Assembly: GCA_947427285.1 (NCBI GenBank) | Contig: CANEHE010000003.1 | Coordinates: 1 to 64,000 of the forward strand | DNA from: an uncultured Porphyromonadaceae bacterium | GTDB taxonomy: Bacteria; Bacteroidota; Bacteroidia; Bacteroidales; Muribaculaceae | Reading direction: 5' to 3' | Length of the DNA: 64,000 nt | Shown here: positions 1 through 10,926 of the stretch, one piece after another | Position numbering within the stretch: the first letter of the stretch is position 1 | How the letters are laid out: each line of letters starts with the position of its first letter | Made by a program: the position numbers and the translations under genes | Notes under the pieces: model-generated | Seen by the model: the letters and a program-made list of their open reading frames with translations, nothing else | Databases searched by the model: none | Told to the model about the DNA's origin: nothing

Positions 1-200
1 GATATATTAACTTAAGTTTCAACTACTTCGGTAATTTTTACCGAATCATTGTACTAATATCTCTTCAATAAACCAAAAAAATTTAATAAGACTTTTTAAC
101 CTTTTATTAAAAAATTAAAGGCTGATCGCAAAAAAAGAGACGTGAATCCACACATCCCTTCCAAAATTTATGATCTGAATATCTTTATCAGTTTCCTAAT

Positions 201-1241
201 TCAAAGCCAGATCGGAGCCAGATACTTCGACAATATATATCCACCTCCTATAAGCCATACGTAAAGAGCGAACGCAAGAACAAACGGTTTGGCTCCGGCC
301 TTCTTAAACTTGTCAATGCTGGTCTCAGCACCAAGAGCGGCCATGGCCATTGTGAGCAGAAATGTGTCGAAATAGTTTATGACGTCCACAAAAGCAGAAG
401 GCAGAAGTTGCAACGAATTAAATCCGATCACCACCAAGAAACCTACAGCAAACCAAGGAATACTTACTTTTCCCTTTTGGCCATCAGACGATTTCGATGA
501 CTTCACACGGCGTGCCGCCCAGATCCCAAGCACGATAAGTACCGGAACAAGCATCATCACACGTATCATCTTGACTATGACGGAAACATTGGCTACCTCG
601 GGTCCCATGGCATTGCCGGCACCCACCGCATGTGCCACTTCGTGAAGGGTAGAACCCGCATATATACCCATCTCCTGAGGAGACAGATCCAGAATCCCGG
701 CACGATAAGCCATCGGATAAAGAAACATGGATATTGTTCCGAAAATCACAACCGTAGCCACAGCCACAGCAGTCTTATAGGGCTGAGTGCGGATAGTGGA
801 TTCCGCACCCAACACGGCTGCCGCTCCGCAGATACCGGAGCCGACAGACGTAAGCAACGCCGTTTCCCGGTCCATCTTCAGGAGACGCCCTATCCATACA
901 CCTCCAAGAATTGTGACTGTAACCACAATCGCATCCACGATTATACCGGACAGACCCACTGCCATTATATCGGTAAACGTCAATCGGAAACCATAAAGGA
1001 TAATGCCGAGGCGCAGCAACTTTTTCGAACAGAACTGTATGCCGGGGACCCATGTAGCAGGGAGATGATTGCGCAATGAATTGGCATATATCATACCTAA
1101 AACGATACCGATTATCATCGGGCTGAAGGAAAGATCCTTCATAAACTGTGCCTCTCCTATATAGAAAGCCGCACATGAGAAAAGGGCGATAAGCAGAATT
1201 CCATGCACCATACTTGCCCGTTTGTCTGAAAGTCTTGACAT
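201..1241 (-). CDS. YeiH/UPF0324 family putative sulfate exporter-like membrane protein
   Basis: 346-aa multi-TM ORF; GSGICGAAAVLGAES and TLHEVAHAVGAG motifs typical of the YeiH family. Confidence 0.85.
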   Translation of the reverse strand: MSRLSDKRASMVHGILLIALFSCAAFYIGEAQFMKDLSFSPMIIGIVLGMIYANSLRNHLPATWVPGIQFCSKKLLRLGIILYGFRLTFTDIMAVGLSGIIVDAIVVTVTILGGVWIGRLLKMDRETALLTSVGSGICGAAAVLGAESTIRTQPYKTAVAVATVVIFGTISMFLYPMAYRAGILDLSPQEMGIYAGSTLHEVAHAVGAGNAMGPEVANVSVIVKMIRVMMLVPVLIVLGIWAARRVKSSKSSDGQKGKVSIPWFAVGFLVVIGFNSLQLLPSAFVDVINYFDTFLLTMAMAALGAETSIDKFKKAGAKPFVLAFALYVWLIGGGYILSKYLAPIWL

Positions 1242-1387
1242 TTGTCTAAGGGTTCAAAATTAGATGATAACAGAAGAAATAAGTCCTTCACCTGTATCTA
1301 ACGTATGAACTCTAAAAAAATGACAGAAAAATACACAAAAGATTTCGATGTTTTTATCCGAGGCCGGTCACGATAGGAAAAAAATAG

Positions 1388-1396
1388 CTAACTTTA
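1388..1396 (+). promoter_or_regulatory. Bacteroidetes-type -7 box candidate (TAACTTTA) upstream of aminotransferase
   Basis: ctaactttacac matches TAnnTTTG except for the last base, about 100 nt before the ATG. Confidence 0.35.
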
Positions 1397-1489
1397 CACC
1401 CGCAATCAGAGTATGGTAATAGAACATCCTCTTTTTCGATCGACCACAAAAACAATAATATCAACAAATACCTTAAAACGAAGACAGCA

Positions 1490-2689
1490 ATGCCATCGAT
1501 TTCTCTCAGAGGCCAGGACATGCCGGCCTCGCCAATCAGAAAACTCGCACCACTCGCGGCTCAGGCACGCGCGAAAGGCATCAAAGTGTTCGGACTGAAC
1601 ATCGGTCAGCCCGACCTCCCGACTCCGAAGGAGGGTCTTGAAGTGCTAAAACACATCGACCGGAAGGTGCTTGAATATTCACCCAGTGACGGCATACCCT
1701 CGCTGCGCGGCAAACTCGTAGAGTATTATTCACGGTTTGACATCAACGTCGAGGCCAACCAGATCATTGTCACAACCGGCGGATCGGAAGCTGTGCTCCT
1801 CGGATTCCTCTCCACACTCAATCCCGGTGACGAAATCATAATCCCCGAACCTGCATACGCCAACTATGTGGCTTTCGCAAAAATCGCCGGAGCAAAAATC
1901 GTAGGTGTACCCACAAAAATAGAAAACGGTTTCGCTCTTCCTCCGGTAGAGGAATTTGAGAAACGCATCACTCCGGCCACCAAAGCCATTCTCATCTGCA
2001 ATCCCAACAATCCGACTGGCACAGTTTATACTCCCGAAGAACTCAGCCAGATCCGCGACATAGTAAAGAAACATGATCTTTTCCTGTTCTCCGACGAGGT
2101 ATATCGTGAATTCTGCTATTCCGACTCTCCTGTAGTATCGGCTCTACAGCTTGAAGGAATCGAGGATAAAGTAGTAGTAATTGACTCTGTATCCAAACGA
2201 TACAACGAATGCGGCATACGTATCGGATGTCTGGTGACACGAAACGCTGACCTCTATGCAACCGTCATGAAATTCTGCCAGGCCCGTCTCTCTCCCCCGT
2301 TGATCGGACAGATCGTAGCCGAGGCTTCAATCGACGCTCCCGAGAGTTACATCACCGAATCAATCGGGGAATATCGTCGCCGTCGCGATTTCCTTGTGAA
2401 CGGACTCAACAAGATACCGGGAATATTCTCTCCGATGCCTATGGGTGCTTTCTATACTGTGGCAAGCCTGCCGGTGGAGAATGCCGAGGAATTCTGCAAA
2501 TGGTGTCTAAGCGAATTCAGCTACGAAGGCAAAACCGTATTCATGGCACCTGCTGCCGGATTCTACAGCAATCCCGGAATGGGTCTTGATCAGGTACGTA
2601 TGGCTTACGTGCTTAAGATAGAAGACCTTGCCGATGCCCTTGTGGTGCTTGAAAAGGCTCTTGAGGCTTATCCCGGCACAAAGAGATAA
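1490..2689 (+). CDS. Class I/II pyridoxal-phosphate aminotransferase (aspartate aminotransferase-like)
   Basis: 399 aa; NPNNPTGTVY and SVSKRYNECGIRIG (PLP Lys) motifs. Confidence 0.92.
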   Translation: MPSISLRGQDMPASPIRKLAPLAAQARAKGIKVFGLNIGQPDLPTPKEGLEVLKHIDRKVLEYSPSDGIPSLRGKLVEYYSRFDINVEANQIIVTTGGSEAVLLGFLSTLNPGDEIIIPEPAYANYVAFAKIAGAKIVGVPTKIENGFALPPVEEFEKRITPATKAILICNPNNPTGTVYTPEELSQIRDIVKKHDLFLFSDEVYREFCYSDSPVVSALQLEGIEDKVVVIDSVSKRYNECGIRIGCLVTRNADLYATVMKFCQARLSPPLIGQIVAEASIDAPESYITESIGEYRRRRDFLVNGLNKIPGIFSPMPMGAFYTVASLPVENAEEFCKWCLSEFSYEGKTVFMAPAAGFYSNPGMGLDQVRMAYVLKIEDLADALVVLEKALEAYPGTKR

Positions 2690-2711
2690 GAATACCCTCC
2701 ATTTATTACCG

Positions 2712-2743
2712 CCGGCCCTTCGAAATCTTTTCGCAAGGGTCGG
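2712..2743 (+). terminator. Rho-independent terminator candidate
   Basis: CCGGCCCTT...AAGGGTCGG inverted repeat followed by ttgttgttt. Confidence 0.6.
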
Positions 2744-2795
2744 TTGTTGTTTCTGATAGCTAAGTTACATTTATCATTTCTTAATCTGAAAAACT

Positions 2796-3092
2796 ATGAA
2801 AACATTCAATGATGTAATCAATTCCTCTCGTGTAGTGCTTGTGGAATTTTATGCCACCTGGTGTCCCCACTGCCGCGCGATGATGCCTGTAGTGGAGGAC
2901 GTAAAGGCTTTGCTTGACGGAAGAGCCGGTGTATTTCAGTTTGACATCGACGAGAACCGGGAACTGGCCGATAGTCTGGGCGTGGACGGCATTCCTTCAT
3001 TTATCCTGTATGACAACGGGAAACCCGTATGGACTGCTAGCGGAGAGATGGACGGAAACGTCATTGTCTCCAAGATTGAGGAATATCTCTGA
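2796..3092 (+). CDS. Thioredoxin-fold protein with WCPHC active site
   Basis: 98 aa; FYATWCPHC motif and cis-Pro GIPSF. Confidence 0.92.
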   Translation: MKTFNDVINSSRVVLVEFYATWCPHCRAMMPVVEDVKALLDGRAGVFQFDIDENRELADSLGVDGIPSFILYDNGKPVWTASGEMDGNVIVSKIEEYL

Positions 3093-3115
3093 CACAACCG
3101 TATCCCAACCGTAGA

Positions 3116-4111
3116 ATGGCAATCACAATATTCTCATTGTTTCTCGATGCACTCGGAGTGCCGCATACAAACAATTTCAGCGATGCGGCATTCCGCCAGA
3201 TGACTTTCCAGTCACTGTTCGGTTTCTCCCGTCTGATGAAAAGCTACGGCATAGACAATGAAGGCTACTCCTTCTCCGACAAGTCGCAGATTTCTTCTCT
3301 ACCCCTTCCGTGTCTGGTGCAACGTAACGGGAAATTCGTGGTGCTCAAAGAAGTAAGAGAGGGTAAGGCATATTTCTCGACACCTTCAGGCAACCGTTGT
3401 GAAGATGAAACAGATTTCATTGACTCATGGACCGGCATCGCCCTGGTGGCATATCCGGACCGCAACAGTCATGAACCTGATTTAGGGCAACATCGACTGA
3501 TGGAAACCGCAGTCTGGGCAAAACGGCTTGTGCTGTGGGCCGGCGCGCTGTTCCTCTTCCTTTTTGCCTACATCCATAGCGGATTATACACCAGGTGGTG
3601 GACAACAGCGGTAATTCTGTTTGACATATCCGGCATATACATCTCCTGGCAACTGGTGCTCAAAAGTATGGATATCCATACCAAGGCTGCATCAAGAATC
3701 TGCGGTGTGATCGATCAGGGAGGCTGCGACACTATCCTAAAGCAGAAAGCATCATCTTTCTTCGGCATTTTCGGATGGAGCGAGGTCGGGTTGGCCTATT
3801 TCAGTGTAAGTGCTCTGGCCTTACTTATATTTCCGGACACGTCCGGATGGCTTGCCGCCATCAATGTATGCTGTCTGCCTTTCTCATTCTGGAGTGTATG
3901 GTATCAGAAAACCCGTGCCAAAGCCTGGTGCACGATGTGTCTTACAGTCCAGGCACTTCTCTGGCTGATATTTTTCTGCAATCTCGCAGGGGACGCGTTC
4001 AGAGGTCTTGATTTTGACTCATGGACACCATGGGTGCTGATAGCGGCCTACGCCACGACACTGACCGGAATCAATGCCATCACTCAGGCTGTAAAACAGA
4101 TGAAAAGATGA
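3116..4111 (+). CDS. Vitamin K epoxide reductase (VKOR) family protein with N-terminal C39-peptidase-like domain
   Basis: 331 aa; CGVIDQGGCDTIL and WCTMC cysteine pairs in a multi-TM context; about 120-aa soluble N-terminal region resembling bacteriocin-processing peptidase-like domains. Confidence 0.8.
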   Translation: MAITIFSLFLDALGVPHTNNFSDAAFRQMTFQSLFGFSRLMKSYGIDNEGYSFSDKSQISSLPLPCLVQRNGKFVVLKEVREGKAYFSTPSGNRCEDETDFIDSWTGIALVAYPDRNSHEPDLGQHRLMETAVWAKRLVLWAGALFLFLFAYIHSGLYTRWWTTAVILFDISGIYISWQLVLKSMDIHTKAASRICGVIDQGGCDTILKQKASSFFGIFGWSEVGLAYFSVSALALLIFPDTSGWLAAINVCCLPFSFWSVWYQKTRAKAWCTMCLTVQALLWLIFFCNLAGDAFRGLDFDSWTPWVLIAAYATTLTGINAITQAVKQMKR

Positions 4112-4251
4112 TTCAGATAAAACATACCGAAATTCCAGGGGCTGTACGGCTATCACCGATGGATATGAACCATATCCATTTCGATACAGGTCGTCATACG
4201 CCAATAGCCGGAAATACCGACTCTGTCGTTCCCCCGAAATAAGAAACTGCC

Positions 4252-5505
4252 TTACAGAGCATATATCCTGTAGCGGCACCTCTTTTTCTGTCCAGTCTCT
4301 GAATCGGGCATGAGCATCTGGACTCCAGTCACACCAAAAGAGGAACCCATGTCAATGACTACGGTCTGAGGCATGGATTCCTTTTTCGCAGGCTTCCATC
4401 GGGTGGATTCATCCATATCGAAAATATCCTCCGCATAGCCGTCTTCCGGTGTCTCGCTGCTTGCGTGAGCCACTTTCCATCTTTCCTGAGAAACACGATT
4501 GATGCCGGGTCCTACAATTCTCACCTCCGCCAATGAAGTTACGCCATCAGCCCCATCAATTTCAAAAGCGATATAACGAGTGTTTACCGGAAACGCAAAC
4601 TCCACCTCTTTCCAGCCATCGGCGGTCAACTCCCCCTCAGCCACAATCATATCAGGCGTCAGTTCGCATGGAAGTCCGGCGCGGAGCCTGCCGACCGCTC
4701 CGGGCGATACCACACCCCGTACGTCAGGACGTTCCGGCCCGATCACGTCGAAAACTATTATCTCGTTGTCACCGGCACGCTGTGATGAAGCCGATAATGA
4801 CAAAGTCGGTTCTTTCTTAGAAAACGCTCCCACACGATAACCATTGACATATACTATCCCTTGCCCCCACGTGGAGAGATCAAGATATGTGTCTGCCGGT
4901 GTCGTCACGTTGAAATTACCCCGGTAATATGTCGGTCCTTCCACTGGAGCGTCCGTGGAATAGGTCAGCGAAGCCGCAAACGAATAATCATCGGGCACGG
5001 GAAAGTTTCTCCAGCCGCTCAGTTCCACAGCATCCCCTGCCGAGCCCGTCATCTCCACCTTTCCTATCTCTCCGGTCAAAGAATTTCCTCGGGCAACAAA
5101 TATCTCGACCGTGGTTCCGGCTTCCATTGCCGGAAGTGAAAACGTATGCTTCCCGGCCTCACCGTCAATCACAGCAGTCGGATTACCATCGATAAATACA
5201 AGAGCCAGTCCACCTGTATCGCCGATACACCACTGAGAGGAAGCCGGTATATCGTTACGCACCCTATGGCGATAGACCGCAGCTTCTGCACCAAGCGAAT
5301 CAAGCGGGAGTGGACGTTCCGATTCTATCGCTCCGGACAAAGCATCCCATACCGACGATGTCTCCGACAGCCGGAACTGTGGTATCTGGCCTGTCCGGGA
5401 ATCAGCATGGATATTACCATCTGAAACAAGCATGGCGATGCCCGTAAGGAGCATCACCATGGCATATTTTACAGTCGATCGTGTCATATTCTGTCTTGAA
5501 ATCAA
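4252..5505 (-). CDS. Exported protein resembling GH35 beta-galactosidase C-terminal region plus F5/8-type C (discoidin)-like domain
   Basis: N-terminal hydrophobic signal; YYRGNFNV...[22 protein letters not shown]...[12 protein letters not shown] resembles the GH35 C-terminal jelly-roll; C-terminal discoidin-like repeat. Confidence 0.65.
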   Translation of the reverse strand: MISRQNMTRSTVKYAMVMLLTGIAMLVSDGNIHADSRTGQIPQFRLSETSSVWDALSGAIESERPLPLDSLGAEAAVYRHRVRNDIPASSQWCIGDTGGLALVFIDGNPTAVIDGEAGKHTFSLPAMEAGTTVEIFVARGNSLTGEIGKVEMTGSAGDAVELSGWRNFPVPDDYSFAASLTYSTDAPVEGPTYYRGNFNVTTPADTYLDLSTWGQGIVYVNGYRVGAFSKKEPTLSLSASSQRAGDNEIIVFDVIGPERPDVRGVVSPGAVGRLRAGLPCELTPDMIVAEGELTADGWKEVEFAFPVNTRYIAFEIDGADGVTSLAEVRIVGPGINRVSQERWKVAHASSETPEDGYAEDIFDMDESTRWKPAKKESMPQTVVIDMGSSFGVTGVQMLMPDSETGQKKRCRYRIYAL

Positions 5506-8129
5506 CTTCTGATAGCCTTTATGGCAGCCTCGATAGCAGCGATCTTCTCCTTTGCATCGCTCTGCTTTTTGCGTTCAAGAGCGACAACCTTTTCAGGAGC
5601 ACCAGACACGAACCGCTCGTTGGCAAGTTTCTTTTCCACCGTGGCCAAGAATCCCTGCTGGTATTTCAGATCAGCCTCAAGTTTGCGCAACTCCTCCTCC
5701 ACGTTGACATTTCCTTCAAGAGGGATGCTGTATTCCACCGCACCCACAATGAATCCGGCCGAAGCTCCGTTCTTGCCTTCAATCTGATCGACGGCACTGA
5801 GATTACCCATCTTTATAAGAATGGCGTCGAGAGTGTCGTCATGCGGACCATTCACCTCCAGAAGCACTTGATTTTTGTTAGGAATCTGTTTCTTCAGTCT
5901 CACGGTGCGCACACCGGCGATAATCTCTTTGAGCACATCGAATCGTCCGATAATCGGATCGTCATACCGACAGCCTTCGGGAAGAATGGCAGTCATGATG
6001 CTCTCTCCTTCGGCGCGTTCAGACAGATGCTGCCACAGTTCTTCGGTTATGAACGGCATGAAGGGATGGAGCAATCGCAGAAGGGTATCGAAATATCCGA
6101 GAGTTGAGTCGTATGTAGCGCGATCAACAGGTGTGCCGTATGCCGGTTTCACCACCTCCAGATACCACGACGAAAATTCATCCCAGAAAAGTTTGTAGAC
6201 TGCCATCAAAGCCTCAGAGATACGGAATTTACCCATCAGGTCGGCCACCTCTGCGAGAGTATTGGAAAGGACGTTTCCGAACCATTCTATCCCAAGTCTG
6301 GAAGCCTCCGGCTGGGCGGCAGTCTCACTCACCTCCCATCCTTTCACAAGACGGAACGCGTTCCATATCTTGTTGCAGAAATTACGGCCCTGTTCACACA
6401 GACTGTCATCATACATGATGTCGTTGCCGGCCGGAGCCGCCAGCATCAGTCCCATACGTACACCATCAGCTCCGAATTTATCAATAAGATCAAGCGGGTC
6501 TGGCGAGTTCCCGAGACTCTTGCTCATCTTGCGTCCGATTTTATCACGGACAATACCTGTGAAATATACATTGCCGAACGGCTTCTCATGCCGGAACTCA
6601 TACCCGGCGATAATCATACGGGCCACCCAGAAGAAGATGATGTCGGGTGCCGTCACAAGATCTGCCGTCGGATAATAGTATTTTATCTCCTCGTTGTCAG
6701 GATCGAGTATACCGTTGAAAAGCGAAATTGGCCACAGCCACGATGAGAACCAGGTGTCAAGACAGTCAGGGTCACGACGCAGATCCGCAAGCGTCAGACT
6801 GGAATCTCCACTCTTCTCGATAGCCTTTATCAAGGCTTCCTCCTCATTCTCAGCCACTACAAATCCTCCGCCAGGCATGAACCAGGCCGGAATCTGATGT
6901 CCCCACCAGAGTTGGCGTGAGATGCACCAGTCCTTGATGTTGGTCATCCAATGGCGATAGATGTTCTTGAACTTTGCAGGGACAAACTTTATCGCATCTA
7001 TCTCCACAGCCTCGATGGCCGGACCGACAAGATCGTTCATTTTCACGAACCACTGCATCGACAGTTTCGGCTCTATAACGGCATCCGTGCGTTCGGAATG
7101 ACCCACCTTGTTGACATAATCCTCAATCTTCTCAACAAGGTCTTCGGCGGCAAGATCCTCCATTATCTTTTTGCGCACGTCGAAACGGTCCATTCCTACA
7201 TACATTCCACCGGCTTCGGAAACAGTGCCGTTGTCGTTGAAGATATCGATCGATTCCAAGCCATACTTGTCACCAAGCATATAGTCGTTCACATCATGGG
7301 CCGGAGTGACTTTCAGACACCCTGTGCCGAACTCCATCTCCACATATTCGTCCATTATGACGGGAACCGAACGGCCTACTTTAGGGACAATCACACGCTT
7401 ACCTTTCAGCCAGCCGTAACGCTCATCATTAGGATTCACACATACAGCAGTGTCGCCGAGAATAGTCTCCGGACGGGTAGTAGCCACTACAATATACCTG
7501 CCATCCTCTCCCTCCACGAAATAACGCAGATAGTAGAGTTTGGAATGCTCCTCCTTATATATCACCTCCTCGTCCGACAACGCGGTCAAGGCCTTCGGAT
7601 CCCAGTTCACCATGCGGACACCACGATATATAAGTCCTTTGTCATAAAGATGATTGAACACTTTTATGACGCTTCGGGAGCGTATATCATCTATGGTAAA
7701 GGCTGTTCTTTCCCAATCGCACGAAGCACCGAGACGTTTCAACTGTTCCAGAATGATACCGCCATATTTATGTGTCCAGTCCCATGCGTGCTCAAGAAAT
7801 TTCTCACGCGAAAGATCAGTCTTCTTTATTCCATCCGCTGCGAGTTTGGCGACAACCTTAGCCTCGGTCGAGATGGCCGCATGGTCTGTGCCAGGCACCC
7901 ATAACGCATTCTTGCCTTCCATGCGTGCGCGACGGATAAGAATATCCTGAATAGTATTATTGAGCATGTGCCCCATGTGAAGTACACCGGTCACGTTCGG
8001 AGGAGGAATTACAATACAATAGGGATCACGGTCGTCAGGTTCAGAATGAAACAGACGGTGTTCCATCCAGTAGGAATACCATTTACCTTCTACCTCTGAG
8101 GGGTTGTATTTAGTAGCTAACTCATTCAT
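5502..8129 (-). CDS. valS: Valyl-tRNA synthetase (start placed at [18 protein letters not shown], 22 codons inside the ORF)
   Basis: [18 protein letters not shown] (HIGH) and KMSKSLGNS motifs; C-terminal coiled coil. Confidence 0.97.
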   Translation of the reverse strand: MNELATKYNPSEVEGKWYSYWMEHRLFHSEPDDRDPYCIVIPPPNVTGVLHMGHMLNNTIQDILIRRARMEGKNALWVPGTDHAAISTEAKVVAKLAADGIKKTDLSREKFLEHAWDWTHKYGGIILEQLKRLGASCDWERTAFTIDDIRSRSVIKVFNHLYDKGLIYRGVRMVNWDPKALTALSDEEVIYKEEHSKLYYLRYFVEGEDGRYIVVATTRPETILGDTAVCVNPNDERYGWLKGKRVIVPKVGRSVPVIMDEYVEMEFGTGCLKVTPAHDVNDYMLGDKYGLESIDIFNDNGTVSEAGGMYVGMDRFDVRKKIMEDLAAEDLVEKIEDYVNKVGHSERTDAVIEPKLSMQWFVKMNDLVGPAIEAVEIDAIKFVPAKFKNIYRHWMTNIKDWCISRQLWWGHQIPAWFMPGGGFVVAENEEEALIKAIEKSGDSSLTLADLRRDPDCLDTWFSSWLWPISLFNGILDPDNEEIKYYYPTADLVTAPDIIFFWVARMIIAGYEFRHEKPFGNVYFTGIVRDKIGRKMSKSLGNSPDPLDLIDKFGADGVRMGLMLAAPAGNDIMYDDSLCEQGRNFCNKIWNAFRLVKGWEVSETAAQPEASRLGIEWFGNVLSNTLAEVADLMGKFRISEALMAVYKLFWDEFSSWYLEVVKPAYGTPVDRATYDSTLGYFDTLLRLLHPFMPFITEELWQHLSERAEGESIMTAILPEGCRYDDPIIGRFDVLKEIIAGVRTVRLKKQIPNKNQVLLEVNGPHDDTLDAILIKMGNLSAVDQIEGKNGASAGFIVGAVEYSIPLEGNVNVEEELRKLEADLKYQQGFLATVEKKLANERFVSGAPEKVVALERKKQSDAKEKIAAIEAAIKAIRS

Positions 8130-8280
8130 GATATGAAGTTTAATAAAACGACAACAATCCGGCGGCATACATTGGCACCGATGCGGGCCATACACCTTCG
8201 GGTCCGAACTGCAAAAATAATAAAAATTTTTCTACTCCGCAACTCCTTGCCCTGCTGCATGCAATGACATCATCGCCGGA

Positions 8281-9246
8281 TCAACGCACAAAACTTTCAA
8301 GACATGTGAAGCCTCCAGCAACAGGGGTCAACGTGACTCCGGAAGTACTGGCCGGTATAAGGACACTCGTTCCGCACGCCAGACTTACACTCTCCCCTCC
8401 ACTACTGACGACAGCATTACCTTTCACGGCCGTCAGAATCACAAAACTGTCAAGTTCGGAATAATCCCGCATAAGATCATGGTCAAGATTGACGACATTG
8501 ACAGTAAAGTTAGGCGTATCAGCCAGACATACCGGAATGTCGTTCATCGGACGATAACCCACCGGAGCGCAATCGGTGAAATCAAGACATACGGCTTCCG
8601 TCCCCTTGTCTATGTGAAGTTCGCGTTCATTGCCTGCGGAGTCTTTACGGCGATAGTCATATAACCGATAAGTGATGTCGGAAGTCTGCTGTATCTCTAC
8701 AAGCATCACTCCCTTTCCTATGGCATGCACAGTACCGGGAGGAATAAGGAAGGCATCACACTCCCTAACCGGCAGAAAACGCAACGCCTGCTCTATGTCG
8801 CCGCTACGTGACATCTCCACAAACCGGTCACGGGTAAGACTGCAATTGAAGCCTAAGCCGAGTCTGGAACCGGAAGCCGCATCCACAACATACCACATCT
8901 CGGATTTCCCGTTGGGGAATCCGTAACGGCGTGCCATCTCATCGTCGGGATGCACCTGTACCGACAAGTCCAAGTCCGCATCTATAATCTTCACCAGCAG
9001 AGGGAACCGTTCGCCAAATCTGTTATGGTTGCGCCTGCCTGTCAGATCGGCTCCATAATGCTGTATCAGATCCCGGAGACTTCTTCCTTTGTCCGGTCCG
9101 GAAGCCACCACCGATACATTGCCGTCCAGATCGCTCACTTCCCAGCTCTCGCCAATGCCCGAGGCCTTGCAAGTCAATCCCTTGAAGCGGGCGATACGTG
9201 ATCCGCCCCACAACGTTGTCTTCAATATCGGCTCAAAAGTCCACAT
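8281..9246 (-). CDS. manA: Mannose-6-phosphate isomerase, class I
   Basis: 321 aa; LKTTLWGG, VQVHPDDEMA and VHAIGKGVMLVEIQQTSDITYRLYDY motifs. Confidence 0.92.
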   Translation of the reverse strand: MWTFEPILKTTLWGGSRIARFKGLTCKASGIGESWEVSDLDGNVSVVASGPDKGRSLRDLIQHYGADLTGRRNHNRFGERFPLLVKIIDADLDLSVQVHPDDEMARRYGFPNGKSEMWYVVDAASGSRLGLGFNCSLTRDRFVEMSRSGDIEQALRFLPVRECDAFLIPPGTVHAIGKGVMLVEIQQTSDITYRLYDYRRKDSAGNERELHIDKGTEAVCLDFTDCAPVGYRPMNDIPVCLADTPNFTVNVVNLDHDLMRDYSELDSFVILTAVKGNAVVSSGGESVSLACGTSVLIPASTSGVTLTPVAGGFTCLESFVR

Positions 9247-9335
9247 ACATTATTAACATCGTAAAGTAAGCGTTATTATATCTTTGCCGGTTTTTCAACA
9301 TTACCTTCCTTAGGTTTGTTTTCTATTAGAGTATT

Positions 9336-9593
9336 ATGAATACAACAACATCTATTATGAATGACATTCTAAACACTGAAGAGAGAAACGAGCTTCCCGA
9401 TGATATGTTCGGTCTGCCTGAACGTCGGGAATATCCCATGCCTGACGCGGCCCATGTACGTGCGGCCGAAGCATACTTCCGTTATTGTCCTGAGGATCTG
9501 AAGCCTGTTCTGGCAAAAGCCATAATCCGGTTTGCCCACCGCTATGGAGTCGATGTCAGAAGCAATACTATCCTCTCGTATGCCCATGAATAG
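9336..9593 (+). CDS. Small hypothetical protein with FGLPERREYPMPDAAHVRAAEAYF motif
   Basis: 85 aa; clean ORF between convergent/divergent neighbours. Confidence 0.65.
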   Translation: MNTTTSIMNDILNTEERNELPDDMFGLPERREYPMPDAAHVRAAEAYFRYCPEDLKPVLAKAIIRFAHRYGVDVRSNTILSYAHE

Positions 9594-9598
9594 ACCGC

Positions 9599-10819
9599 TC
9601 ACTCAAGACGGCGACGGACAAAGAATCCACGGGTGAACATGAGGAACATCATGGCCCCGGCTATCTGTGTGGCAGCGACGCTCCAGAACGCTGCAGCATA
9701 ATCCACATACTGCACCAGAAAACCTCCGGCAAGAATGCCCAGCCCCATGCCGAAATCCCACGATATCAATATCGAGGAATTGGCTGTGCCCCGCTGGTCA
9801 TGACGTGCCACACTGATGAACATGTTGAGAAAAGCCGGATACATCTGTCCGTTGCCAAGACCGATGAGCAACGCCGACAGATAGTAGCTCCAGTGCCCGA
9901 ACGAACAGGCGAAAAGTGTGTAACCGATACTGGATATCACTACTCCGCGGGCACAGTTTCGGGTAAGTTTTCCGGCCCTCAGTGACCGTGCTCCGAAGAG
10001 TCTCGACACAAAAAGACCGCCGGAAAGTATCATGAAAAAAATACCTGTCCCATCGGTGATACCGAGACGATCGCGCCCATAAAGAGCCACATAATTGCTC
10101 ATAACGCCCCAGCACAGACCGAACAGGAGTATGTTGATTGCCATCAGCCACGCACGCCCGAGAAAGAAATGGTCAAGCGACATCTTTGGTTTGGCTTTCA
10201 CTATATCCCTTTCGCGCAAACGTACGCTTGAGGCACTGAGAAAGCCCAGAAATGCAAGCCCCAGAGATATCCAGAACAGCAAAGGGAAATTGCCTGTGAT
10301 ATGATATACATATATCCCTGCGGACGGAGCTATCGCCATCGCCAGATTATTGCTCAGTCCATAGAAACCGATACCTTCATTGCGACGGGAGGAGGGCAGC
10401 ACATCTATCGCCACAGTGGAGTTGGCCACAGTGGCAGCACCGAACGGAATGCCATGCATCGTGCGGACGATGGCAAACATCAGCAATGTGCCGGCTCCGA
10501 TATATCCGGCAAAGAAGATAAAGAAAAACAGAAAACATAACGACAGCACACGCTTGCGGTCGAAACAATCAACCATAAATCCGCTGAAAGGACGCACAAG
10601 CAACGTGGCCACAACATATCCTGACAGCACTACTCCGATTATATGTTTGTCAGCGGCAAACTGCTCGTCAAGATACAGCGGCAACAGCGGTGTCAGCAGA
10701 TAGAAGGCGAAGAAGAGCAGAAAATTGCTCATCATCACCTTGATATAATTTATGTTCCATAGTCGGTTCTCATGTTTTTCCACAGAACCGGTTTTTCTGG
10801 CGGTTTCTTCAGCTTCCAT
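9599..10819 (-). CDS. MFS transporter (start probably at MEAEETARK inside the ORF)
   Basis: 12-TM pattern, DRKRVL loop between TM2 and TM3. Confidence 0.88.
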   Translation of the reverse strand: MEAEETARKTGSVEKHENRLWNINYIKVMMSNFLLFFAFYLLTPLLPLYLDEQFAADKHIIGVVLSGYVVATLLVRPFSGFMVDCFDRKRVLSLCFLFFFIFFAGYIGAGTLLMFAIVRTMHGIPFGAATVANSTVAIDVLPSSRRNEGIGFYGLSNNLAMAIAPSAGIYVYHITGNFPLLFWISLGLAFLGFLSASSVRLRERDIVKAKPKMSLDHFFLGRAWLMAINILLFGLCWGVMSNYVALYGRDRLGITDGTGIFFMILSGGLFVSRLFGARSLRAGKLTRNCARGVVISSIGYTLFACSFGHWSYYLSALLIGLGNGQMYPAFLNMFISVARHDQRGTANSSILISWDFGMGLGILAGGFLVQYVDYAAAFWSVAATQIAGAMMFLMFTRGFFVRRRLE

Positions 10820-10926
10820 AGTCAGAGGCAAGAAGTAAATACAGAGGGTGGAACGAACCGGCACCTCAATCCCTGTATGGCAATACATATCATTGGGAGA
10901 GGTGCCGGTAGAAGTCAGTGTTTCAA

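Noticed and set aside
6951-7904. 317-aa + strand ORF
   Set aside because: Antisense shadow of valS
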